Assembly: GCA_954871525.1 (NCBI GenBank)
Contig: OX940865.1
Coordinates: 5,146,001 to 5,210,000, forward strand
Length of the DNA: 64,000 nt
Reading direction: 5' to 3'
DNA from: Parietaria judaica
Lineage: Eukaryota; Streptophyta; Magnoliopsida; Rosales; Urticaceae
In this document: positions 49,101-60,418 of the stretch, in pieces
Position numbering within the stretch: the first letter of the stretch is position 1
How the letters are laid out: every line of letters starts with the position of its first letter
Translations under genes and position numbers: made by a program
The notes under the pieces: model-generated
What the model saw: the letters and a program-made list of their open reading frames with translations, nothing else
Databases searched by the model: none
Told to the model about the DNA's origin: nothing

Positions 49101-51237
49101 ACAAGGCGATCGATGTTCGGCATCGGAAAACTGTCCTTCGGGCACGCTTTGTTGAGATCCGTGAAGTCGACGCACACTCTCCACTTGCCGTTCTTCTTTT
49201 TCACCACGACGGTGTTGGCTAGCCACTGGGGGTATTTCACCTCCCTGATGGTCCCCATAGCGAGCAGCTTGTCCACTTCGTCGTTGATGATCTTGTTCCG
49301 GTCGGAGGCCATCTTTCTTCGCTTCTGTATGACAGGCTTGTGCCCGGGGTCTGTGTTGAGCCGGTGGGTGACCACCGTCGGATCGATTCATGGCATGTCT
49401 TCGTGAGACCATGCGAAACTCCCCCGGTTCTTCTTTAGGAATTCGACCAGCTGAGCTTTGATCTCTGGCTCGAGTCCTGCGCCTATACCGACAGTTCGGG
49501 TCGGATCGGAGTCATCGATGCAGACCTGTTCCACTTCTTCGAGCTACGGGCCTCCTAATCTTCCTTCGGCAGCTTGGTCTTCCACGTCTTCCGCGCTGAG
49601 GATCTTGGGGATGCCCGGGGGTCCTCCTTTCCCCTTTTTCCTGCGTCGCTTCCTCTTGATCTTCGATGGTGGAGGCGGAGCGGACGCGGCTAATTGCTAT
49701 TGATCGGCTGGCTTGCTACCGCTGCATTCTGCCTTTTCGACGTCCTTGGGCGCACTCATTGCTCGGTAGTGCATCATGTAGCAGATGCGGTAGGCTTCGC
49801 TGCTCCCTCGGACTTCGTCGATGGTCTAGTCTTCTCGTCCTTGGAATTTGATGCATCGGTGATACGTGGACGGGACGGCCTTCATCGAGTGGATCCATGG
49901 TCTTCCGAGGATTACGTTGAAATGCGATCGAACGTCCAACACCATGAATTCGGTCATCCGATGGACGGTTCCGGCGTAGACGGGGAGATTCACCGTTCCC
50001 AGCGAGAGAGCTACGTCTCCGTTGAAACCAGACACCTTGCGCGGACGGCCTCCGATGACCAAATCTTCGATCTCCATCCGTGTCAAACAATCGTATGTGA
50101 TGACGTCGACCGAGCTTCCATTATCGACGAGGACGCGAGCGACGTCGCATCCTCCTATGTTGAGCTCTAAAACCAAGGCATCGTCGTGCTCGTCTGCGCA
50201 TACTTCTTCGTCGACGAGCTCTATCGTCGTCTTCGGACCGGTCATCCGCGTGTCTTCCCGAGCGGACTCCTTCCCTCTGCGCTGGTAAGCTTTGATGCTG
50301 TTGATGGAGTCTTCGCAGAGGCGAGATCCTCCCATGATCAGGTCGATCCTTGGTCTTGCGACTGGTCTCCCGTCGTTCGGGCGTTCCGCCGAGGCTTCCT
50401 CGATCGCGAGGCTTCTTTTCGGTGCCTCTTGGCTTCCTCCCGTGCGCTGGGCGGGAGCCTCCTGCTTGTTCGGCCACGATCGGTTGCCGTTGTTCCATGG
50501 CTGAGTGGGCTTCTGGGAGACGTTCTGGAACTCCCCTTGTTCGATCCTCCTTTGGATCATCTTCTTCAGACTGGCGCACTCGTCGGTTGCATGACCGTGG
50601 TATTCGTGGAAAGAACAGTACTTGCTGATGTCCCTCGGCCAAGGCTTCCTTTCGTAACCGCCTCGGCCCCCGGAGTGACCCCCTCGGCTACTCGGGAAAA
50701 CTCCTCGGCCTCCGGAATAGCCTCCTCGGTTGCCAGAGTAACCTCCTCGACCCTCCGGAAAGCTTCCCTGGTTGCCTGGGAAGTACTCGGGTTGTGAGTT
50801 CCCTTGCGAAAGTTCCCCTTGCTGATGGCTCTCGCGGTTGCCGATTGCCTCTTTCTTTCCGTCCAATTGGTAGACTCCGTGCCCAGGGGTTTCCCGGATC
50901 CTTCGCTCATCGGCCCCGTCCCTGCTTCTCCGATCTCGTCGTTCCCCTTCTCTCCTTGTTCTGGACGACGATCCCTCTCGTCCGTCTCTAGCTTCCCTCC
51001 TCTCTGGCCTGGTTCGGCCTTCAGCTTCCTCTTCTAGCCTTTTCTTGATCGCCTTATTTTCCTCCATGTCCATGTAGATCGTTGCTTTGTGGAGCGCGTC
51101 TTCTATCGAGTTTGGCAGCGAGACGCACAATTCGTCGTTGAACGGGGATTGGTAGTACAAGCCATGCTTCAGAGCTTGGACCGAGACGACGTCCTCGATC
51201 TTCGGGATTCGGAACATGACGTTCTTGAATTTCTCTA
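46184..51237 (-). pseudogene. gag-pol polyprotein of the Tat element
   Basis: One minus-strand frame runs from 51237. Gag C-terminal half comes first, with a CSFHEYHGHATDEC knuckle-like motif. Then protease (LVDNGSSVDVI), reverse transcriptase (YIDDMVVKS), and RNase H of the RT-linked type (to LADFLIGLP). Then a second RNase H (CVDGSATSMGSG and NNEAEYEALIVG, ending DNNHADALASL) and integrase (HHCC-like H-H-C-x2-C, then WSMDIVGPMP, IADNGSQF and a QGNGNAEA region). In-frame stops are at 49826, 49697, 49544 and 49388. A frame change near 46650 separates the integrase C-terminus (46585-46184). The gag N-terminus is lost at the deletion junction near 51237. The two RNase H domains mark the Tat/Ogre group. 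Confidence 0.9.
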
Positions 51238-51371
51238 TGCTGGGCCTTACTTCTTCTATTCTTTTATGGGCTTGGATTCTTTAAGCGATCCTCCTCTCGT
51301 TTTATGTCGTTTATTTCACAAACGACAAAGGGTAGTGTTAGGGAAAGATTTGACAAAATCTGACCTTAACA
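51237..51371 (-). repeat. Truncated 5' LTR of the Tat element
   Basis: Matches the start of the 3' LTR (38366 downwards) and abuts gag directly, so the rest of the LTR and the leader are deleted. Confidence 0.85.
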
Positions 51372-51546
51372 ACATACATAACATATACATACAATCAAAA
51401 AATTTACACTCGTATGTATCTATACGACATAGCCTCCATAAGTATAACAAACCTAGGAGCTGCCTAAAACTAACAAACCAAAACTACCCTCAAATACAAA
51501 AAGCAGTAAATACATATATATATATATATAAATATAAATATATATA

Positions 51547-53077
51547 GAGAAATCATAGTAGATAACCATCTTTTGACGTTTAAATTTACATTTATCAAAC
51601 GTATGAAATTAATTATCAAAATAGCCAATCTTGATGACGTGGCATTGAAAGCTGAAATATCTATCCCAATATTGTCCTTGATCGTTTTTTTTCTTTTTAA
51701 TATTAATAAATTATGTAAACTATTTTTTTATTTTCAGTATTAATAAATTATGTAAATAATTATTAATATTGATTTTCCTATATTAGTTTTACCGTAGGAA
51801 TAGGATAGTTTGTTAAAGTATTCCATGATTTTAGGTAATTTTATTTTAAAATATTATTTAATTATACATCCCTATCTTCATGGCATGATATTCAACACAG
51901 TTTTACAAGGAATTTTTTTAAAATTCAAGAGAGAGATGATTAAGCGACACCATCAACATCAACATCGCGAGGAAGGAGAGGGTGATGCGAAGAACAGCAG
52001 GCGAAGGCGTCAGTGAGAACTTGAGATCCATGGATGCCCACGCGACCACGTCGTGAAGCTCATCGTTCAAGATGCAGCGCCGGAATCGACGGCGAAAGCG
52101 AGGTATTGGCGGAGGCCAACGACTCGGGCTTCGCCGAGGCATGGGAGAAGGTGATCCCCAACGTCATCGAGCCTCTGAAACCCCTCTCTCCTTCATGAAG
52201 CCCCGTCCTCCGACTACGTCGACGACCATTGCCAAGCTCACCGTCAACTTCGTCCTCTCCTACGCCTCCGATCTGTCCGCCGCACCATGAGGTACGTCGT
52301 GTCCTCGTTGCAGTCCTTCCACACAGCGCGTCACGACTTGAGCACGGCATGCGGCGTCACGGCGCGGATCTCGGCGACAGCGAGGCAGCGGATCATCAGA
52401 GTTGCGACTTCACGTCGTGTTGATCGCTTGCCAAGCATAAGAACCCCGAAATGCCCCTCGTGTTTTGGCAATCATTTTTTTTAAATGTATGTTATTTGTG
52501 TAATTTGTGTTTATTCGTGTTTATTCGAATTGTAAGGGTGTGTTAATTCGAATTGTAAATGTAAGTTTATTAGTTTATTCGTGTAAATGTATGTTAAATC
52601 GAATTATAAATGTATGTTATTTGGTTTATTCGTATTTATTTGCGTAAACGAATGATAAGTCGTTATTACTTTGATTAATGTTTTTAATTAAAATTGTTTT
52701 AAATTATTAATATGTTTAATTCGAATTAATGTTTCTTAAAAAAATTGAATTTTTATTTTAAAAAGTGAAAAACCTTTATATATTTAAATTTGAAATTTAT
52801 TCTCAAATTTAGAATTCAAATATTTGTTTCCCAATTTATTATTTTATTACTTTTTTAAAAAATAAAAATAATTTCGTATTAATTATTAATTATTATAATA
52901 AATAATAAATAAATTTGTCAATTCAAATTTTAATATTAATATTATTAATAATAAGGATAAATAAGTCATTTTGTAATCGGTTAATGTGGTTTATTGGCTA
53001 TGGCACAAAATTAACCAAACAATGGCTATTTTAACAATTTTAAAACATTAAAATGGCTAATTAGCTTAAGCTCCCAC
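51547..53077 (+). mobile_element. Pack-MULE-like element with ATP synthase fragment
   Basis: It sits inside duplicated block copy B within an (AT)n tract. It starts GAGAAATCATAG and ends GCTTAAGCTCCC, close to the termini of the better-defined element at 56252-57694. A 9-bp ATATATATA on both sides fits a Mutator-type duplication but is low-complexity. A GC-rich core (51950-52440) is enclosed by very AT-rich arms holding AATAGCCAAT-like words. The right boundary is approximate. Confidence 0.55.
52088..52292 (+). pseudogene. Fragment of mitochondrial ATP synthase delta' subunit gene
   Basis: The plus strand reads FAEAWEKVIPN in one frame, then after a one-base shift TPLSFMKPRPPTTSTTIAKL and TVNFVLSYASDLSA. 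This is the N-terminal region of the plant F1 delta' (bacterial epsilon) subunit, just after its transit peptide. The rest of the protein is missing. It is much more GC-rich than its flanks, consistent with capture by a transposon. Confidence 0.65.
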
Positions 53078-53240
53078 ATATATATATATATATCCTTCAA
53101 AACAAAATATATATGTATTGACCAAAAAAAGTTAATCAACAAGACAAGCTTCATACATACAAACAAGCTAAATTGTCGTCATAAGTGCGTTAGATGACAC
53201 ATTAGTTCGGCGTCAATGGAGCTTTTACACTGGCGATTCC

Positions 53241-53657
53241 CTAAGCAGAGAGGATAGCATTCTCCAATTTGAAAGTGAAACTACACGGTTTGACGGGCTT
53301 AGCCCTCTTCACATCAGCATCGTACGAGGATAGTAACTTTCTCTGCACCAAATTGCCCAATGAAAAAGAAATTCAAGACCTCAAGTATTGCTCTACTAAA
53401 TAATGATTTCAACGCACAAATCATGTTACAATATTTTGTTCTTATTATCAAAAAGACAACGCGCGAGAAAGACCCAAAGATAGAATAGAAAAAAATCGAA
53501 TTTACTAGCTACTTATGTAGCGTCAAAAAACATAGAATTTGCGCGGACAACAACATTATCATATTTAGACGAGCAACTCTAAGGGCAATAAACTTACATG
53601 CTCCTCAAACTCCGGACCCATCAAATTAATTGAGAGATTCCACATCAACATTAATGC
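53241..53657 (-). pseudogene. Duplicated 3' exons of the RVE-like gene
   Basis: The last exon (53342-53241) is an intact copy of RVE exon 8 ([10 protein letters not shown] to NAILSA and stop). The preceding exon (53657-53597) copies exon 7 but is 61 bp instead of 60, so it is out of frame. Part of exon 6 follows beyond the solo LTR near 55100. There is no MYB domain, so the copy cannot encode a transcription factor. Confidence 0.85.
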
Positions 53658-53669
53658 CTATAAAGCAGA

Positions 53670-55010
53670 TGTTATGGGGTAATTTTGTAAAGGTTGTTTA
53701 ATAAGAAAAATTATTTAATTAATTATTTCTTTATTAAATAAACCTATTTTTTTACCAAAATATTCACCGAAAGTACGTTTTCGTAAAAAAAAAAAGAGTC
53801 CAGATGATCCCAAAAATATCAAAATACCCAAAAACGACATAAAGTTTGCGAAAAACGGCATCGGGAAGCACCCGAGGCCTCCGGGCGGGCCCCACGCCCA
53901 GGTGGGCCCCACAGGCCCCAAAAGCCACCTGACACGCGACAGAGGCGCTGACGTAGCTGCTGACACAGCCGCCGACGTCAGCAACTTGGAGGCCAAGTTT
54001 CAGGCGTGTTTGCCGCGCGTGAGGGCGCGTCGCTGCTCGGATTGGGCTGAAACTTGCGGCGTTGGATCGGCCACGTCCCCGAGACCCAGAAAAACATATA
54101 ATATTACCCCGGACCCTCCTATAAATTGAAGCTCCGGTTTCACTTAACGGTAACTCATTCTCAACCCGGGAACTCGCCTAAAACTCTCTCTACTCCCTCT
54201 AAAACTCGCCTCCCCTCAAATATCACTCTAATGTTGAGCGTCGGAGGTGAATCAGGGGGTACACCCCCCCCCCCTTCATCTCGGGTATTTTCCTGTTCAG
54301 GTTCCGGGAGCGAGAATTCACACTAGAGCGGAAGCCCTGTGGAAATTTCCGGTACCGATTACGATCCCCCTGTTAGGGCCTGTTCTACGTGGTGCTCGTG
54401 CTACACCTCAGTCTATTATCTCACACAGATATACCGACTTTGCGGATAGACCGAGGACCCGTATCAGATCCCACAATACACGCCGAGGGATCCAAATCTC
54501 TGGGGATTATCCGAAGGGCTTATACACGGAAAGACTCACATAGCGCGGAAGCCCTGGAGAAAATCATGGAACGATCTAAGACCCTCCTTGCCAAGGTTCT
54601 AGATCCGCGAGGTGTTCGCTCTATCCACTAAGTCTTGTATCTCCGGCAGATATACTGACCACACGGATAGATCGAGGACCCGGATTTGTTCCCGTGACGC
54701 CGGTCGAGTGTCTAATCTACCATGGTTTACTGAAAAGTCAATACTGCGATCCCCCCACCCTACCCAGTGGTCAGGAATCCGCTTTTGGTGTCTCGAACCT
54801 GTAATCCGGGCCAGGCCAAGCCCTGGCCCTAATAGCAACAGGTAGTGGAGTTTACCACGGATTTCTGGTCATCGAGTCAGTGGAGGGTCCGTTTGACTCG
54901 ACAGTCCAGGAGCCCAAGCCGAAGAGTCAAAAAAGTCAACAAGACGACATTGGGCCCGGTCCAACACGAGCAATTGGGTCCCTAATGGATTGAAGCAGTT
55001 TTTTTACAGA
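53670..55010 (+). mobile_element. Solo LTR-like insertion (1.34 kb)
   Basis: It interrupts the duplicated RVE block. It starts TGTTATGGGG and is flanked by GCAGA (53665-53669 and 55011-55015). A TATA box lies in CCTATAAATTGAAGC near 54119, followed by GC-richer transcribed-type sequence. The right end reads TTTTTACAGA, so the terminal CA is two bases inside the duplication border. No internal coding domain is present. Confidence 0.65.
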
Positions 55011-55135
55011 GCAGACATGGTAAATTAGATGCTCACATGTTCACTTCCAAATTATCAGTTATCTTATGATAGAATAAAAAAGGAGGATGTAACCTTTCCA
55101 AATTTATTGAATTCATTTTGTCTTTGCAAGATTTA

Positions 55136-55849
55136 ATAAAAAAAAGTGTAAAGACATGTCGTATAAATTATTAATATGAAACCAATGTATGAAAAATGTA
55201 ACGCAGATAAATTTTTATAGTTAGACTGCAATCTAATAATAAAAGCACATTCCGCAAGTGTTTATAGAAAATTATTGTACTGCTTTCAACATTTCTTACA
55301 ATTACCTATATTATTTTATCATTACGTTTGAATGAAGAAAAAAAAAAAGTATATGCAATGAACCAAAATTAACAAGCACAAACATTGATCACCAACAATT
55401 AAAAAAGAAGAAACATTTATCTCTTGCATCTTGATCCTAATAAGATGTGAAAGCCGAGAAAAAAAAATGTGAAAACAAGAGCAATTTATCAATTTTACGT
55501 GCTTATTTCATATTATCACAAGTCTACGTATGTCAGTATTTGTTTTTTCACAACATAAAGCGGTAAAAACGTGTATAGATTTTATCATTAATTATTGAAA
55601 GAAAAAAAAAACGAGATGTGTATTCGTAGGTATACATACCTTTCTCTCGCTCACTTTTGTGAATTGGTATAAGAGATACGACTGAAGATGTATTTGTCAT
55701 TTTTCTGAGAATTATAAATAATGATGAGGCACGTTAAAAATATTCGATTCATATTCTGGCGAAACCATATAATAGAAAGCATAACAAGACATTTATGTTC
55801 ATGTTTGTTTTCTCATTAAGAATCATCAAGAGTGGAGATATCGCAGTCT
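55136..55849. other. AT-rich sequence between duplicated blocks B and C
   Basis: No gene or transposon end recognised. Confidence 0.4.
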
Positions 55850-56251
55850 TACATAGACATTCGACGATTAATCATGCACATAAAGAGTTTCCGTTGCTCT
55901 TGAATAAAACCGTTTTTTTTTTTGTTGCTTCTACTTTATGAAACCCGAAAGATTAAGAATCAGGTCCGTAGCGTATGCGTTTCACCTCATCCTGCGTCCA
56001 TTCTTTGGATCCAAGTATCCCTTGGCCCAAAAAAAAAAAAAAATCAAGGCTGGGCTTCGAAAGATTTTTTACACCCCTGTGGAAAAGCTTGGTTGCCCGC
56101 AACCATTCGTTTGTGCAAGTTACCTTCGGCCAAGAAAAACCATGGATGGGCAACTGGGCATACCCGCCCATAAGACAACCTTGAATACGCTTTTATGTCG
56201 CATAGCGAAATTTATAATAAAAATCTGATAGAAAAAAAAAAGTTTAAATTA
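55850..56251. repeat. Duplicated block, copy C (resident copy downstream of RVE)
   Basis: Same sequence as 37105-37560 and partly 29278-29620. It is cut by the Mutator-like element at 56252 and resumes at 57704, running into the RVE gene. Confidence 0.75.
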
Positions 56252-56505
56252 GAGAAATTGCACCAAATAGCCAAATTGAAACTTTGATTTTGCAAAATAG
56301 CCAAACTTTGGTTAATTTTGTAAACTAGCCAATTAACATGAGGTGTCATATTTAATTCAAATTTTAATACTAAAATACCCTTTAATTAATCAATTTCGTT
56401 TATTATTTTCGTAATTAATTAAATTGGTAATTATCACTATCCCACAAATCATGGTAACTGATTACTTATTAGTTTAATTAAAAAAAAATCAGCTTAATTA
56501 CATCG

Positions 56506-56539
<34 letters not shown>

Positions 56540-57694
56540 GCTCTCTGTTCATCTTCTCCGAGCAATCCATGGCGTCGAAGGTCCCCGACGAGAACCCTCG
56601 CAGCGAGTTGAAGATCCCCGACGAGATCCAATCGCAGCGAGACATCCGTCCAAGCCCCGCCCCAGATCCTCCCCCAACGCAGCGAGACGCCGCCCAAGCC
56701 CCACCCCAGATCCTCCCCCAACGCTGCGCTCCAGCCCGACAACGAGCTCGTCGGGTTCTACGGGGACTTGGCCGACGACAACAACGATTCCGGTGAGGAT
56801 GAGGAAAGGAGCGCCGAGGGCAAGACCTTTTTTTTAGGCTGTTAGGATCCCCGTTTCCGGGGGGGAGCAGCACCGCCGGCTCCGACGCCTCCAACGACGA
56901 TGAGATTTCACTGCCCCCGTTGCGCGCGAAGGAGCTCCTCCATCGGAGCACTCGCTCGGAAATACCGAGGCCATGGCGATCGACGGCAAAACTTCGGCGG
57001 TCTTACGGGAAAGAGAGAGATTATTTTTTGTATTTAAAATATTTGATTATTGTATTTAAATTTGAGGAATCATAATATTTTTGATTGTTAGTTTACGTTG
57101 ATTCGTTGTTAATTTACATTAATTCGTTGTTAATTTACGAATTAACGTAAATTCGTTGTTAATTCATTGTAAATTCATTGTTAATTTACGTAAATTAACG
57201 TAAATTCGTTGTTAATTCATTGTAAATTCGTTGTTAATTTACGTTAATTCGATGTTAACTTACAGTTTTTCGTTGTTGATTTACGTTAATTGGCGTCTTT
57301 AATTTGTTGATATTTTTTTTAAAAAAATAAATCCGAAAAATTATATGAATGTTTGAATTTAAAATTTGAATTATACAAAAAAAGGAGGTTTGGTTTTGGT
57401 TGTTACCATATTAATAGGTATTTCAATTAATAGCAATATTTTCAATTAATGAAAATAAATGAATTCATAATTAATATAATTATTCATAATAAATGTCATT
57501 GATTTTTTCAGATTAATAACCCACAAATTACGTGGTTAATTTGTATTTATTTTTAATTTCGTTTTTTATTATTAAGGGTAAGAATGTAATTAGAAATTCA
57601 CTTAAATGGTTAATTGACTAGTTTACAAAATTAACCAAAGTTTGGCTATTTCGCTAAACTCACTTTCAAGATTGGCTATTACTCTTAAGAACCC
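56252..57694. mobile_element. Mutator-like (Pack-MULE-like) element
   Basis: A perfect 9-bp target duplication TTTAAATTA flanks it (56243-56251 and 57695-57703). Long inverted repeats of roughly 70 bp share AATAGCCAAACTTTGGTTAA and TTTTGTAAACTAG. The outermost ~15 bp differ between the ends. The core (about 56560-57000) is GC-rich and partly open on both strands, and looks like captured coding DNA, source not recognised. Next to it (57080-57290) lie many TTCGTTGTTAATTTACG-type short repeats. No transposase is present. Confidence 0.8.
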
Positions 57695-58103
57695 TTTAAA
57701 TTATTAGTTGCAATGACACGATAATTCATGTCTTAATTTCGCTTAAAGCAATCCACCCAAACAAAGTTGTGATATGATTTATTGTTTCTGAAACAAACAA
57801 ACATCAAGTACAAGACTTGCACATACATAATAGCATATACAATCAAAAGCATTACACTCGTATCTATACAAGATAGCCTCCAAAACAAACCTAGGAGCTC
57901 CCTAATACTAACATACCAAAACTACCCTCTAATAAAAAAAGCAATAAATATATATATATAAATATGTATATATATATTGACCACAAAAAGTTGGTCAACA
58001 AGACAAACATCATATATACAAACAAACAAGCTAAATTGCTGTCATGGGGGTGTAAGATGACACATTAGTACGGCGCCAATGGAGCTTTTATACTGCCGAT
58101 TCC

Positions 58104-60418
58104 CTAAGCAGAGAGGATAGCATTCTCCGATTTGAAAGCGAAACTACACGGTTTGACGGATTTAGCCCTCTCCAAATCAGCATCATACGAGGAAAGCAAC
58201 TTTCTCTGCACAAAATTGCCCAAAGAAAAAAGAAATTCAAGACCTTAAGTACTGTTGACTTCAACGCACAAATCATGTCACTATATTTTGTTCTTACTAT
58301 TTAAAGTCAAAAGGCGCGAGAAAGACCCAACTTGAAAGAGAAAAAATTCACATATCTAAAGCCCACACTATACTAGAAAAAACTGAATTTGCTAGATACT
58401 TATGCAGTGTGAAAAAACATAGAATTTATGCAGACAACAACATTATCATATTTAGACGAGCAGCTTTAAGGTGAATAAAACTTACATGCTCCTCAAACTC
58501 CGGACTCATCAAATTAATTGAGAGATTCCGCATCAACATTAATGCCTGTAAAGCAGACATGGTAAATTAGTTGCTAACATGTTCACTTCCGAATTATCAG
58601 TTATCTTATGCAGAAAAAAAAAAAGAAGAAAAAGAGGACATACCGTTTCCAAATTTATTGAATTCATTTGTTTTAGTCTCTGCAAGTGATCGGTCTCGTT
58701 AGGGTCAAAGACACTGCCAATGAAATTATACACCTGTGCAAAATCTGGCATAACTGCAAAATCATCAACTGAAGTTAGTGCTTAACGTTGAAGCACAATT
58801 TCTTTCACAAGAGCATATATCTATATTTATTTTCTGCACAGAAAAATAAATAAACAATAACTATTAATTACCTCTAATTCCCTTAGGCTGGGTCCCCTGA
58901 TCAACCGCTTCCCCAGCTCGCCAATTTATTCGGGGAGAATTATTTGGCGCCAATACACATCCATCATCTAAATAGTACAACAAATAAAATAATACGTCAG
59001 AAAGTTGATTTATAAATATTCATAAGCATCAAAGCAATTTAAATCACCGAAAGGTTGAATACGAAATCATACCTATATTCACGTGTGCAACATTAACCGG
59101 TGGCACTGAGCCATAACTCCAAGAAGCCAGTGATGAATCTGGTCTGTACATGTATGACGGGTCATGCGGAGAACCCGAAGCAAACAGCCCAGACGCATGA
59201 GCACCATTTAAAGCTGCCATATATACTCAAACATGAGTATTTATTGCTGAAAAAATATACAGTAAACAATAAAAATTGATAATTAGTAATTACTACATAT
59301 TCTCACCATTTTTAGCGGCTTTTTGCGGGTATGGATGAGCTGCCTTTCTCTTTGGTCGTGGAGGAGGAACGTGTTCACTTGCCCCACTCTTCTGAACTTT
59401 TAAGAAGTACTTCTGTGCGTGGCTTCTTATCTGTGAAAATTATCAATATTAAGTAAATAAAGAAAACCCAACAGATAAAAATAAAAAGCTAAATCGAGAA
59501 TATTTACTTATACGATAGTTTAAGTTATTCATATAATGATTATAAAATAACCTGTCACGAGTCGACTCACAAACCTAGAAGGAGAAAAAACTGCATTAAT
59601 CACATAACAACTAGACTAGAAAGATGAATTTATGATCATACAATAAAGTACCTGGATAACTGTTTTCGAACCAACAAATGCTTCAATCTTCTTCCAGTCA
59701 CGATCAAATCTGAGAAAGTTTCAACAAATACGAAAGAAAGCAAATCTTATCAGTGTACATTCAATAGAAAACAATTCGAATAGGTTGACTCCATTTTCCA
59801 CTCGAAGTTTTGATGTGAGTTGAAAAGCAAGTTTGAATCACTCGCAAATTTAACACCCTGTTCAAAACTCACAAATTAAATTAATATAAAAACAAGAACA
59901 AGCGGAGAGACGAACACAATCCGGCTAATTTCAAACCCCTCGACATTGCTCAGTTTCAATTTCACTGCAAATTTTTTTCTTTTTTCTAAAAATGTCAACA
60001 TAATTGGCTCACAAGTTCGGATTCAACCCATCAATCTAGAATCTCTCTGAATATCCTCAATCACCAAACCCTGAACTTCGGACTCGGCTATAAACTCATA
60101 AACCACAGAAAAATCCAACCCGAATCTTCACAAAAACCCCAATCAACGAACAAAACCTAGAATTCCGAAAGAGGAACCAAATTCAAACACCAACACGGAG
60201 AAAGAGAGAGAGAGAGAGACTCACAATTGAAGAGCTTCGAGAAACTTGTCGTGCTCTTGCTCGGTCCAGCTCTCCCTGGACTTGGTGATCGTGTAGGGCT
60301 TCCTGATCTTCTTGCTCGGATCCTCCGCCACCGGAGACATCGGCATCGAACCGCCACTGACCGGATCGAAGAAGCTGAACTGAAACCCCTGCGCTGGGCT
60401 CGGATTCACCGACACCAT
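58104..60418 (-). CDS. REVEILLE-type (RVE) single-MYB clock transcription factor
   Basis: Eight exons join in frame: 60418-60225, 59709-59652, 59430-59307, 59213-59073, 58967-58872, 58753-58644, 58545-58486 and 58205-58104. They give about 294 residues ending in TAG. The single MYB repeat spans exons 1-3: [36 protein letters not shown], then IRSHAQKYF with the diagnostic SHAQKYF. A Pro/Lys-rich [14 protein letters not shown] follows. The C-terminal LCL-type region has [31 protein letters not shown] and [10 protein letters not shown]. This fits the RVE3/4/5/6/8 subfamily, which bind evening elements and activate genes in the circadian system. Position beside CBE1 and RPL5 favours RVE5 or RVE6. 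A (CT)n tract at 60422-60445 sits in the 5' UTR. Its 3' exons are duplicated at 53.2-55.1 kb. The gene looks intact. Confidence 0.9.

Larger units (their letters stand above)
37685..51371 (-). mobile_element. Ty3/gypsy Tat-lineage LTR retrotransposon with antisense ORF
   Basis: The coding strand is minus. The 3' LTR is complete at 37685-38366, with TG/CA ends and a TATA box (CCTATAAATACGA) near 37955. The 5' LTR survives only as about 135 bp (51237-51371). Gag-pol lies at 51237-46184 and carries two RNase H-type regions, which points to the Tat lineage. Between integrase and 3' LTR, plus-strand ORFs run antisense to gag-pol (38940-45299), as known for some Tat/Retand elements. Loss of most of the 5' LTR, of the primer-binding site and of the gag N-terminus, plus several stops, make it immobile. 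It interrupted duplicated block copy B. The flanks (ACAAAC left, ACATAC right) fit a decayed target duplication only loosely. Confidence 0.88.

Noticed and set aside
54126..54845. Several open frames after a TATA box
   Set aside because: They fall within the solo LTR at 53670-55010 and lack any retroviral or host domain.
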